Below, piece after piece: positions 1 to 6,453 of a stretch of 64,000 nt of DNA. The DNA is from Mycolicibacterium lutetiense (GTDB taxonomy: Bacteria > Actinomycetota > Actinomycetes > Mycobacteriales > Mycobacteriaceae): assembly GCF_017876775.1 (NCBI RefSeq), contig NZ_JAGIOP010000001.1, positions 1,612,001 to 1,676,000 of the forward strand, written 5' to 3'. Below the pieces are notes generated by a model, which was not told the origin of the DNA, made no database searches, and worked only from the letters and a program-made list of their open reading frames with translations. Each line of letters begins with the position of its first letter. Position 1 is the stretch's first letter. The position numbers and the translations under genes are program-made.

Positions 1-2
1 TG

Positions 3-86
3 GCCAGTGCGACGCTGTACAACCGCGCCGGGCAACTCGTGTGCTCGACAGCGCAGGAGATGTACTTCGGCCGCCGCCGCGACTGA
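3..86 (+). CDS. C-terminal end of a thioesterase-like (hotdog) protein, truncated by window start
   Basis: Only the last 27 codons are visible, ending in TGA. The tail contains ATLYNRAGQLVCSTAQE, which resembles the final strand of TesB/acyl-CoA thioesterase-like hotdog proteins, where a phrase like 'ATLYDRDGRLVA' is typical. This is a family resemblance judged on very few residues, so the function is tentative. The stop lies only a few bases from the left end of the IS200/IS605 element, so the insertion did not damage this reading frame. Confidence 0.45.
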   Translation, partial: ASATLYNRAGQLVCSTAQEMYFGRRRD

Positions 87-104
87 CTCATACTTTCTTC
101 GGCG

Positions 105-132
105 CTATCCCTCGACTTCAGTCGGGGGATAG
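105..132 (+). repeat. Left-end subterminal hairpin of the IS200/IS605 element
   Basis: Positions 105-115 pair with 122-132 in an 11-bp stem with one T-G wobble around a CTTCAG loop. Y1 transposases recognise such imperfect hairpins as single-stranded DNA. The same loop recurs in the right-end hairpin at 1754-1774. Confidence 0.7.
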
Positions 133-189
133 CCGATCCCATGGTTCGGTCCGCGTAGCAGACAGTTGATGTCGTAGGCGTGGTTTATC

Positions 190-516
190 GTGAGGTTCAT
201 GCAGTACCAGTCGACACGTAAATCGGTGTTTTCGGTGCACTACCACGTGATTTGGTGCCCGAAGTACCGCCGTGATGTGTTGCGTGGGCCGATCCAGACG
301 CGGTTGAAGCAGATCATCGGTGAGGTGGTCGCCGAGATTCTGAAAGGGCGCTCGTCGCGGCGCCTTAGGCAGGAGTTCGCGCATCTGGCGAGGATGAAAT
401 GCTTGTGGTCACCATCGTGGTTTGTCTCTACGGTGGGCGGTGCGCCCTTGGAGGTGGTTGGCCGCTACGTGGAGAATCAGAAACCTACGGCTGGGCGAAA
501 GGTGACGGCTGCATAG
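190..516 (+). pseudogene. tnpA: TnpA-like Y1 transposase with internal in-frame deletion (HUH motif missing)
   Basis: The ORF encodes 108 aa, against about 130-150 aa for normal TnpA. The N-terminus has the family strand VHYHVIWCPKYRRDVL. The C-terminus keeps KGRSSRRLRQEF, FVSTVGGAPLEVV and RYVENQ, which includes the expected catalytic tyrosine. Between residues of about 42 and 45 the protein jumps from the first helix straight to KGRSS. This skips roughly 35 residues that in relatives carry the metal-binding His-x-His pair (the usual MPDHVHLLV stretch). The frame is preserved. Without the HUH pair the enzyme should not cut or join DNA, so it is called an inactivated transposase. It starts with GTG at 190; ATG at 199 is an alternative. 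Confidence 0.8.
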
Positions 517-518
517 CG

Positions 519-1748
519 ATGGCGCACCGTTACCGCATGTATCCGACCGCTCAGCAGGCGGTGTTCATGTTGGAACGGCACTGTGCCGATGCCCGTTACG
601 TGTGGAATCTTGCTGTCGAGCAGTTCAATTGGGGGCGCTCTGGTAGATCGGCGCCGGGTCCGGCGGCTCGGCAGAAACAACTCGCTGCAGCCCGGCAGGC
701 GTTTGAGTGGCTGGCGGCGGGGTCGTCGGCGGTGCAGCAGCAGGCCCTGCGGGATTTCGACCGCGCCGTGGCGGGATTCTTCACAGGCACCCATCGCCGG
801 CCGACGTGGCGACGTAAACATCTCGATGAGGGCTTCTGCATTCGCGACAGCCGTGTCGAGCCGGTGAATCGTAAATGGGCGCAGGTGTTCGTCCCGAAAC
901 TCGGGCTGGTCAAGTTGCGGCTCTCTCGCCCGCTGCCGGCCGGCAAGCTCGGCATGGCCCGGGTCACCTGCAAGGCGGGCCGCTGGCACGTCAGCTTCCC
1001 GGCTCCCCAGCCAGGGGTGCCGGCTGCGGCGGGCCGTGAGGAGTGCATGGTCGGAATCGACCGGGGCGTGAAAACCACGCTCGCACTCTCGGATGGCACG
1101 ATGCTGCGGGCCCCGGTCATGCGCCGCGTCGAGCAGAACAAGCTGATCCGGCTGCAGCAGCAGCTGGCGCGTTGCCGAAAAGGCAGTATCCGCCGAGGCA
1201 AGGTGAAAGCCCGTATCGCCACACTGCACGCGAGAGTGGCCGATCGGCGCCGTGACTGGATCGAGAAAACCACCACCAGAATCACGGCCACCTATGGTGT
1301 GGTCGCGGTGGAGAAACTGCCGACTCGGAACATGGTGCGGGCACCGAAACCCAAGCCCGACCCCGAGGTGCCGGGTCACTACCTGCCGAACGGGAAAGCC
1401 GCGAAATCCGGTTTGAACCGGGGGATCTATGCGAACTGCTGGGGTGTGATCGCCCAGCGTTTGGAACACAAAACGTCCGCGTCCGGTACCACCCTCATCG
1501 AGGTGCCGGCCGCGTACAGCAGTCTGGAGTGCCGCAACTGTGGCCACAGCGTGAAGGAAAACCGTAAGAGCCAAGCGGAATTCCAGTGCGTGAAATGTGG
1601 CCACCAGGACCACGCGGACCTGCAGGCAGCCAACACCATCCTCGCCCGGGCCACCCGGCCCGCGCACACCTCCGGACTGGAGGCAACACCCGCCACCACG
1701 GGTGTGCTCGCGCAAGCGAGAAGACCCGATGACGCACACGCGGCATAG
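519..1748 (+). CDS. tnpB: TnpB, RNA-guided RuvC-like nuclease of IS200/IS605 element
   Basis: The protein is 409 aa from ATG 519, two bases after the tnpA stop. An upstream in-frame extension to 399 overlaps tnpA and is unlikely. TnpB proteins are RNA-guided DNA endonucleases, ancestors of Cas12, that use an omega RNA made from the element's right end. The catalytic triad looks complete: D181 in VGIDRGVK, E265 in VVAVEKLP and D367 in DHADLQAAN. The zinc ribbon CRNC(338-341) and CVKC(357-360) is intact. The N-terminal region has the Arg-rich TnpB fold (WNLAVEQFN, RPTWRRKH). Its partner TnpA is broken, so this nuclease may persist without transposition, or the element may depend on a transposase in trans. 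Confidence 0.9.
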   Translation: MAHRYRMYPTAQQAVFMLERHCADARYVWNLAVEQFNWGRSGRSAPGPAARQKQLAAARQAFEWLAAGSSAVQQQALRDFDRAVAGFFTGTHRRPTWRRKHLDEGFCIRDSRVEPVNRKWAQVFVPKLGLVKLRLSRPLPAGKLGMARVTCKAGRWHVSFPAPQPGVPAAAGREECMVGIDRGVKTTLALSDGTMLRAPVMRRVEQNKLIRLQQQLARCRKGSIRRGKVKARIATLHARVADRRRDWIEKTTTRITATYGVVAVEKLPTRNMVRAPKPKPDPEVPGHYLPNGKAAKSGLNRGIYANCWGVIAQRLEHKTSASGTTLIEVPAAYSSLECRNCGHSVKENRKSQAEFQCVKCGHQDHADLQAANTILARATRPAHTSGLEATPATTGVLAQARRPDDAHAA

Positions 1749-1784
1749 GGAATCCCGCGATCTTCAGTCGCGGGAGAGGGTCAC
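1650..1784 (+). ncRNA. Candidate omega RNA (3' end of tnpB plus right end)
   Basis: In characterised TnpB systems the guide RNA scaffold is transcribed from the tnpB 3' end through the right end, and the guide is the flanking DNA just beyond. Here the tnpB tail is followed by a 7-bp hairpin (1754-1760 with 1768-1774) that ends near 1784. Both boundaries are inferred from family knowledge, not from a covariance search. If correct, the guide would read into the 3' end of the neighbouring glycosyltransferase gene from 1785. Confidence 0.35.
1754..1774 (+). repeat. Right-end hairpin of the IS200/IS605 element
   Basis: CCCGCGA (1754-1760) pairs perfectly with TCGCGGG (1768-1774) around a TCTTCAG loop. 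The loop matches that of the left-end hairpin. It probably serves both as the transposase recognition structure and as the last stem of the omega RNA. Confidence 0.7.
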
Positions 1785-3320
1785 TCATCGGGTGGACTTG
1801 ACCACCTGGGCGAAGTTGAACTGCCAGCGTTCCACGATGTGGAAACCCATGCTCTCGGGTACCTGATAGGCCGGAGCGCGGTCCAATCGGGGTCCGGGCT
1901 GCAGTCTTTCGCCGCTCTGTCGGCTCGGTACTGCGAGGTCGCGTTCGGACACCGTCCACAAGACCGTGCAGCGACGCACCTGGTCGGCGACGCCCCAGAT
2001 CCCGAGATGCGCATCCCACAATCGATTCCGTTGCCAGGCCGGCCTTCCTCGACCGGGGTCGATGAGGTCGGCGTAGGCGGCGGGCCGGGCGGCGGTAATG
2101 GGACGAATCGGGCCCGGCTTCCACGAGGCGGTGTTGTCGAAGATCACGCAGTCGCCGGGGGATGAGTGCGCCGAGATGACGTCGGCCACCTGGCTGAAGT
2201 CCATGCCCTCCTTGGCGTACGGGCCGCGCTGCACCGTCAGGTAGTTGGGCGTCGCCGCGACGGCGAACACCGCCAATGTGGCAGTGATCCATTCCCTGCT
2301 GCGAGCCACCGCGACCACACACACGGCGAGCAGCAGCGCCATCCCCGGCGTGGTGAAACAGAGGTAGCGAGGGTAGTAAAGCGGTTGGGCAACAGCCGAA
2401 TACGCCAGTAACACGGCGGTCGGGGCGACAACCCACACCACGGCCACGGCCACCAGCCGCCGGGTACCGTCATCGGTGGGCCGCCGCCTGGTCAACAGGG
2501 GCGCGCTCAGCACGACGGCCGCCAGTACCGCGAACGCCACACTTTCGTCGAAGTACTGGTTGACCAGGACTTCGGCAAACGAATGCAGTCCCAGCGGTGA
2601 GATCCACCCGACCTGGAAGCTCTGCGAACGACACCACAAGACGAACGGGACCACGAGGACGACGGCTGCTGCCGTAACCGAGGCCCACCTGATCCGGGTG
2701 CGACGCCGGTTGCAGACGATCGCGACGGCCACGGCGTGCGGAACCACCATCAGCACCACGAACATGTTCAGCACGGTGGAGGCCGCCAGCAGCGCACCGT
2801 ATGACAGCCACACCGCGGTGCGGTCGCGCCGGATGGCGGAGATGAGCAGAACTGTCAGCCAGACCGCGGCCAACGTCGACCAGGAGTAGGAGCGGGCCTC
2901 GATACCTGCCCACGTGATCCTCGGCAGCATCGCGAAAAGAATGCCCGCACAAACGGATACCGTCCGGGTACTGAACTGCCGGCCGAGAACCACGACCCCG
3001 GCCGCGGCGCCACCGATGGCCAGACAGCTGGAGAACCTGGACCAGAACTCCGTTGCCGGCAAGATGGCGAACCAGCCGTGCATGCCGAGGTAATACAGCC
3101 CGTGCACGGCGTCGATGTGGCCGATCAGGTCCCACAGCTGCGGTATCGAGCGGGTCGCCGCCGATATGGTGGCGGCCTCGTCGAACCACAGCGACGGACG
3201 GGCCGCTCCCGCCGCGCACAGTGCTACGGCAAACGCCGCCACCGCCAGGGCGTCGATTCGGGCTTCGCGAACGACGCGCCGGTCCGCGCCCTCGGCGCGC
3301 TCGTTCAGCGATAAATCCAC
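1785..3320 (-). CDS. GT-C family membrane glycosyltransferase, probable CapA-like mannosyltransferase
   Basis: The 511-aa protein has many hydrophobic helices and an early extracytoplasmic loop with an acidic pair, SLWFDEAAT (D47, E48). This is the hallmark of GT-C polyprenyl-phosphate-sugar glycosyltransferases. It lies beside the usp gene, the position of Rv1635c (capA) in M. tuberculosis; CapA starts the mannose caps on lipoarabinomannan. The CapA assignment rests on this synteny and on fold, so another decaprenyl-phospho-sugar transferase is possible. The start ATG at 3320 fits: it precedes a polar N-terminus of about 20 residues and then the first membrane helix. The stop codon abuts the IS200/IS605 right end, so the insertion just spared the coding region. 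Confidence 0.75.
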   Translation of the reverse strand: MDLSLNERAEGADRRVVREARIDALAVAAFAVALCAAGAARPSLWFDEAATISAATRSIPQLWDLIGHIDAVHGLYYLGMHGWFAILPATEFWSRFSSCLAIGGAAAGVVVLGRQFSTRTVSVCAGILFAMLPRITWAGIEARSYSWSTLAAVWLTVLLISAIRRDRTAVWLSYGALLAASTVLNMFVVLMVVPHAVAVAIVCNRRRTRIRWASVTAAAVVLVVPFVLWCRSQSFQVGWISPLGLHSFAEVLVNQYFDESVAFAVLAAVVLSAPLLTRRRPTDDGTRRLVAVAVVWVVAPTAVLLAYSAVAQPLYYPRYLCFTTPGMALLLAVCVVAVARSREWITATLAVFAVAATPNYLTVQRGPYAKEGMDFSQVADVISAHSSPGDCVIFDNTASWKPGPIRPITAARPAAYADLIDPGRGRPAWQRNRLWDAHLGIWGVADQVRRCTVLWTVSERDLAVPSRQSGERLQPGPRLDRAPAYQVPESMGFHIVERWQFNFAQVVKSTR

Positions 3321-3670
3321 GTCAGCGATGGTGCAACCCCCTCAGGTGATGGCAAACAATAACCTGAGGCACCCCGACTGGCTTTGTCCGGCAGTGCTGT
3401 TACCGACCGGTCACCGGTTCAAATGGGCTGGATCACTCCGGCGGCGAATCGTCCTGGCGACAACCTGGATTCGGCCGAGATCGACTACGTCACGGTCGGC
3501 ACCGTATTTGTGCCTCCACGCGTTAACATCAGTGCCAATTCGCCGCACCGGACGCCAATAGTGGGTCCAGTTGTCGGCTGGCCGTGCGGGTGTCGTGATT
3601 TGCGCCCCTGGTCAGCGGGCGACGGGTTACTGTCTCGGGTGGCGTTGCAACTGACAGTGGGAGGGTATTG
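3321..3670. other. Divergent intergenic region between capA-like gene and usp
   Basis: This 350-bp stretch has no convincing coding potential. It must carry promoters for both divergent genes. The only clear structure is the inverted repeat at 3340-3369. A purine-rich ribosome-binding site, GTGGGAGGG, lies just upstream of the usp ATG at 3671. Confidence 0.6.
3340..3369 (-). promoter_or_regulatory. Inverted repeat with -10-like element upstream of capA-like gene
   Basis: CCTCAGGT (3340-3347) is repeated inverted as ACCTGAGG (3362-3369) with a 14-bp spacer. On the minus strand the spacer contains TATTGT, a good mycobacterial -10 (TANNNT), about 30-40 bp upstream of the glycosyltransferase start. 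This layout suggests an operator overlapping the promoter. No regulator is identified. Confidence 0.35.
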
Positions 3671-4114
3671 ATGAGCGCGTATCGAACCGTGGTGGTCGGC
3701 ACCGACGGATCTGATTCGTCGTTGCGTGCAGTCGACCGCGCCGGTCTGATTGCCGCCGGGTCGAATGCCAAGCTGATCGTGGCAACCGCGTACTTCCCTC
3801 AGAGCGAAGACCAGCGTGCCGCCGATGTGCTCAAGGAGGAGGGCTACAAGATGGCGGGCAATGCGCCGATCTACGCCATCCTCCGCGAGGCGACCGAACG
3901 TGCAAAGGCGGCCGGCGCCACCGACATCGAGGAGCGGCCGGTTGTCGGCGCTCCGGTCGATGCGCTCGTGGAGCTGGCCGAGGACGTCCAGGCGGATCTG
4001 CTGGTGGTCGGCAACGTCGGCCTGAGCACGATTGCCGGCCGTCTGCTGGGCTCGGTGCCCGCGAATGTGGCACGCCGGTCCAAGACCGACGTGCTCATCG
4101 TCCACACCAGCTGA
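3671..4114 (+). CDS. Universal stress protein (Rv1636-type, cAMP/ATP-binding)
   Basis: The 147-aa single-domain UspA-fold protein matches M. tuberculosis Rv1636 (146 aa) in length and neighbourhood. The N-terminus YRTVVVGTDGSDSS and the C-terminal loop GNVGLSTIAGRLLGSVPANV form the nucleotide-binding motif (G-x2-G-x9-G-S). Rv1636 and its M. smegmatis counterpart are reported to bind cAMP, so it may buffer cAMP made by cyclases such as the one at 29170. ATG 3671 is chosen over the in-frame TTG at 3668 because a purine-rich GTGGGAGGG lies at a suitable distance. It is expected to be cytosolic. Confidence 0.93.
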   Translation: MSAYRTVVVGTDGSDSSLRAVDRAGLIAAGSNAKLIVATAYFPQSEDQRAADVLKEEGYKMAGNAPIYAILREATERAKAAGATDIEERPVVGAPVDALVELAEDVQADLLVVGNVGLSTIAGRLLGSVPANVARRSKTDVLIVHTS

Positions 4115-4130
4115 GCCGCCGGCTGCCCGA

Positions 4131-4228
4131 CTACCAACCGCGCTCGCGCCACTCCCCGACATGGGGACGTTCGGCGCCGAGCGTGGTGTCGTCGCCGTGG
4201 CCGGGGTACACCACCGTGCTGTCGTCGA
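4131..4228 (-). pseudogene. Displaced 3' end of the MBL-hydrolase gene (C-terminal fragment)
   Basis: Read on the minus strand, this fragment encodes DDSTVVYPGHGDDTTLGAE followed by a RPHVGEWRERGW tail and TAG. That is the same C-terminus as the complete MBL hydrolase at 6908-7591, which ends RPHLSEWRERGW. The fragment sits next to usp, where the intact gene would end in relatives. It is therefore probably the original chromosomal 3' end, cut off when the 2.8-kb island inserted. An apparent longer ORF running up to 4592 joins it to island sequence and is not a gene. Confidence 0.85.
4186..4227. repeat. 42-bp direct repeat, candidate attL
   Basis: This block is identical over 42 bp to 6963-7004 and lies in the 3' coding end of the MBL hydrolase gene. 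Weaker similarity continues to the stop codons (4130-4185 against 6910-6962), including 20 of 22 matches in the last bases. An identical core with flanking divergence is what site-specific integration into a gene's 3' end leaves behind. Confidence 0.8.
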
Positions 4229-4261
4229 GACGTCGAATCGTAGATCCCACCACTGATGTGA

Positions 4262-4701
4262 ATGAGATTATCGGCGTTGAACGACTTGAAAGTTCAGCGT
4301 GCCTGGCAGGATGCAGCGCGGCTGTCCAGTGAATTTGATGGTTTGCTGGTGCCGCTGATCGCCGCCGCGATGAACGCTGGTGTGGCGCATCCCGCGGCGA
4401 AGGACAGCGTGGCCGGGTCACGGAGCCCGAAGACGAAATCGTTGGCGTTCGGGTTGGTAGTGGACACCACGGGCGTCGAGGACTACCGCACGGCGTGGAA
4501 TGCGTGGGACGCCGATAATGCGTGGGCCGAGCTGCTGAAGGTTGGCGCGAAGATCGCCGCCAAGGATCTGGATAAGCAGGGGCGGCGCGCATCCCGTCAC
4601 GCCTCGTCGACCGGAAGACGTTGCGCGAGGACGGGACGTATGTCCTCGTCCAGGTTGATCATGAATTGGAGCCGGTCACGACCTCCGAGGCCAGCGCTTA
4701 G
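4262..4701 (+). pseudogene. Unrecognised gene with a -1 frameshift near 4580
   Basis: From ATG 4262 the frame reads sensibly through DYRTAWNAWDADNAWAELLK to LDKQ near 4579, then turns into low-complexity Arg/Ser sequence. A sensible continuation, RIPSRLVDRKTLREDGTYVL and onward to TAG at 4699, lies in another frame. Adding one G to the GGGG run after CAG (4578-4583) joins the two parts into a protein of about 146 aa. The break is a genuine mutation or a homopolymer sequencing error. I do not recognise the family. It lies just inside attL, convergent with the T7SS cassette. Confidence 0.5.
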
Positions 4702-4716
4702 GATCACATGAAGAAA

Positions 4717-4747
4717 CCCCCGGCCCAAATCACTTGTGGGCCGGGGG
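4717..4747. terminator. Bidirectional intrinsic terminator
   Basis: CCCCCGGCCCA (4717-4727) and TGGGCCGGGGG (4737-4747) form a perfect 11-bp stem. On the plus side it is followed by TCTTAAT; on the minus side the complementary strand reads TTTCTT. It lies between the convergent frameshifted gene and the 69-aa gene, so it can end both transcripts. Confidence 0.8.
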
Positions 4748-4759
4748 TCTTAATGGGGG

Positions 4760-4969
4760 TCACTTCTCGTGGATAAAGAACATCCCAAACGTATCCGGCC
4801 GCACGTGAACGCGTGTCTCTTTGCCATCGACCAAGACCGTTAAGTAGCACCACCCGCCGGGGGGTGTTCCTGTGACAAGTTTGACCACGTGATCCACTGG
4901 AGCATCTTCTGGCAACTCCAGATTGACTGGAGCGCCGTGCGGACCGACGAACGACAGAAGCTTAGTCAT
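4760..4969 (-). CDS. Small hypothetical protein (69 aa), last gene of island cassette
   Basis: The 69-aa protein begins MTKLLSFVGPHGAPVNLELP and shows no membrane segment or signal peptide. Alternating hydrophobic residues (VNLEL, CYLTVLVDG, TRVHV) suggest a small beta-rich fold. Its ATG lies inside the last codons of the upstream membrane-protein gene (8-bp overlap), so it is probably translationally coupled and belongs to the same operon as the EspC-like and WXG proteins. A bidirectional terminator follows at 4717-4747. Family and function are unknown. An accessory or immunity role is a guess from position only. Confidence 0.6.
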   Translation of the reverse strand: MTKLLSFVGPHGAPVNLELPEDAPVDHVVKLVTGTPPGGWCYLTVLVDGKETRVHVRPDTFGMFFIHEK

Positions 4970-5252
4970 CAGTCTTCACCACTCGACTGCGAAGCATCCA
5001 TACGAGGTGGCCGACGCCGTAGATCCCCGTCGCGGCACCCAGTACGACAGTGGTGGTGCTGACTCGCGATGAAAACGCCACGCCAATCCAGCACGAAATA
5101 GACATAGCAATCATGGCCAGCGCAGAAGCGAGGTGCGTGCGCTGCACAAGCTGTGGGCGCGATCGCGTACCCCGGCGCATGTACCAGGTGATCGCAAGAC
5201 CAAGAACAAGTCCCGCGAGAATCGCCAGTGTTAAAGCCCCTATGGGCGTCAT
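4962..5252 (-). CDS. Small membrane protein (96 aa) downstream of the WXG protein
   Basis: Three hydrophobic segments are visible (GALTLAILAGLVLGLAITWY; LASALAMIAMSISCWIGVAF; TTVVLGAATGIYGVGHLVWM), separated by a basic RRGTRSRPQ loop. ATG 5252 is preferred because it forms an ATGA overlap with the stop of the WXG gene; two codons further upstream another ATG exists. In T7SS toxin systems of other bacteria a small multi-pass membrane protein encoded after a membrane-active toxin serves as immunity factor. That role is plausible here but unproven. No family is recognised. Confidence 0.65.
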   Translation of the reverse strand: MTPIGALTLAILAGLVLGLAITWYMRRGTRSRPQLVQRTHLASALAMIAMSISCWIGVAFSSRVSTTTVVLGAATGIYGVGHLVWMLRSRVVKTDD

Positions 5253-6067
5253 CCGCAATGCCTCATCTCGTTCAACGAATTAGCTACCAGCGCGCCACCG
5301 CTGAGGATGACTGGAAAGGTGCCACCAAGGGTAAATGGCATGCCAGCTATGCCAATTGCTACACCAGTGGTACCGGCAAGGGTTTGGCCAATATTGTTCC
5401 ACACGTCGATGTTGTCGCAGGTGGGGAACATCTCAGGTGGACTGGCGTCGATCACCGTGGGCTGTGAGGGTGTCTGCTCGGTCTTGATCACTGGAGGCTC
5501 CCACGGGTCTGGGTCACCACCGTCCTGCTTGAACCCGCCCCAGCTGGCGGCTTGCACCGTTGGCCCGCTGAAGCCTATGCCGTCCAGTTCGACGGCCTTT
5601 TCCTGGAGGCGCTGACCGACCAGCGAATCGGCCTGTGCAAGCTGGTCGGCGTTCCACTGGATGTTCTCGGCATGCTCGCGGCAGGCGGTGTATCGCGCAC
5701 TCATCGTGGCGACGTCTATCCGCCTGGTGTCGCGCACCTTCAGATCCTCGCTGACCTGAAACCCGGCTCCCTCGGCCTCGGCAATGGCGTCTACGGTCTT
5801 CTGCACGGCATTGCGTTGATCGGTGGCGCTGTCCTGAGCAATCGTGGCAGCTGCCCGCTGAACCTCACCCTGAGTCTGTACGACACGAGCGTCGGAGCTG
5901 ACGTGGTCATATGCCGCATCGCGCCCCGTGCCGGTCCAGTCGGCATCGCCTACCGTCTGCCGGTACTGGCTGAATAGTCGGTCTGATTCGTCGGCAGCGG
6001 CACGCCAGCGGGTTGCCGCGTCATCGAGGTAGGACACGTCCCAGCCGGCGATCTCGGACCGCCTCAC
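5249..6067 (-). CDS. WXG-type putative T7SS substrate with Gly-rich hydrophobic C-terminus (272 aa)
   Basis: Residues 1-165 are mostly helical with a W-x-G turn at 44-46 (DADWTGTG), as in the helical hairpins of type VII (ESX) substrates. A Pro-rich linker follows (about 167-212: DPDPWEPPV, SQPTVIDASPPE). The last 45 residues hold a glycine-rich hydrophobic stretch, NIGQTLAGTTGVAIGIAG and LGGTFPVILSGG (226-258). This architecture, a secretion hairpin plus variable tail, is that of T7SS polymorphic effectors; the tail looks membrane-inserting rather than enzymatic. GTG 6067 overlaps the EspC-like stop (GTGA), and the next gene overlaps by ATGA, so the set is tightly coupled. It could also be a structural secreted protein. 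Confidence 0.7.
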   Translation of the reverse strand: MRRSEIAGWDVSYLDDAATRWRAAADESDRLFSQYRQTVGDADWTGTGRDAAYDHVSSDARVVQTQGEVQRAAATIAQDSATDQRNAVQKTVDAIAEAEGAGFQVSEDLKVRDTRRIDVATMSARYTACREHAENIQWNADQLAQADSLVGQRLQEKAVELDGIGFSGPTVQAASWGGFKQDGGDPDPWEPPVIKTEQTPSQPTVIDASPPEMFPTCDNIDVWNNIGQTLAGTTGVAIGIAGMPFTLGGTFPVILSGGALVANSLNEMRHCG

Positions 6068-6336
6068 AGCGTCACCGCGATATCGTCGGCACCGTCACTG
6101 TCGGTGGTCTGATAGCTACCGGTGGCGACCCGGAGGCCATCGGCGAGCTCGGATGCACGGCCAGACTGTCTGTCCCGAACCGACGTCAGTGCCGCGTCCA
6201 TGGCCGCAACGCCAGCGTGGCCCTGCCGGTTACCGCCGGGACCCCCGGCGGTGCTCGTGGCGAGGCTGGCGGCAACGTCGTCCCCCGTCATCGCCGCCGA
6301 TGTCAGCCCATCGGTGTTGACCCGCAAATCTGCCAC
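6064..6336 (-). CDS. EspC/DUF2580-like small T7SS-associated protein (90 aa)
   Basis: The 90-aa protein begins MADLRVNTDGLTSAAMTGDD. Small helical proteins of this length with the pattern 'L.V..dgL...a......a..L' belong to the EspC (ESX secretion-associated) family and are commonly encoded just upstream of a larger WXG-domain substrate. That is the case here, with a 4-bp GTGA overlap. It probably pairs with the 272-aa protein as a secretion partner. It lacks a signal peptide, as expected for T7SS clients. Family membership is judged from length, pattern and context. It starts a separate transcript, because a terminator lies upstream at 6410-6436. Confidence 0.65.
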   Translation of the reverse strand: MADLRVNTDGLTSAAMTGDDVAASLATSTAGGPGGNRQGHAGVAAMDAALTSVRDRQSGRASELADGLRVATGSYQTTDSDGADDIAVTL

Positions 6337-6409
6337 CTACGCCCCCTCAGATCAAAGGTGTGTAGCAACGCTACCAAACGCGCTGACTGGGGCAGCCCGC
6401 AAACAAAAG

Positions 6410-6436
6410 CCGCCCCGTCGATTCGTGACGGGGCGG
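6410..6436 (-). terminator. Intrinsic terminator downstream of the 135-aa gene
   Basis: CCGCCCCGTC (6410-6419) pairs with GACGGGGCGG (6427-6436) as a perfect 10-bp stem. On the minus strand the hairpin is followed by CTTTTGTTTG, giving a good U-rich tail. It separates the 135-aa gene from the EspC-like operon. Confidence 0.8.
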
Positions 6437-6453
6437 TTTGGTTTAGGCGAGAC

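Larger units (their letters stand above)
88..1784 (+). mobile_element. IS200/IS605-family insertion sequence (tnpA-tnpB)
   Basis: The element holds a TnpA (Y1 transposase) relic and a full-length TnpB, both on the plus strand and separated by 2 bp. It is flanked by subterminal hairpins at 105-132 and 1754-1774 that share a CTTCAG loop, as expected for the single-stranded ends of this family, which has no terminal inverted repeats and makes no target duplication. Exact ends are inferred. The right end probably lies just after TCAC at 1781-1784, because the stop codon of the downstream minus-strand gene begins at 1785. The left end lies close to the CTCAT at 87-91. Confidence 0.85.

Noticed and set aside
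399..518. Longer start for TnpB at 399
   Set aside because: The added 40 residues overlap the TnpA frame and do not match TnpB N-termini; ATG 519 gives the normal start.
3410..3440. GGTTCAAAT resembling a tRNA T-loop
   Set aside because: No acceptor, D or anticodon stems can be built around it.
4131..4592. 153-codon minus-strand frame ending like the MBL hydrolase
   Set aside because: Only its last 32 codons are hydrolase; the rest is random read-through of the island. Recorded as a gene fragment plus attachment site.
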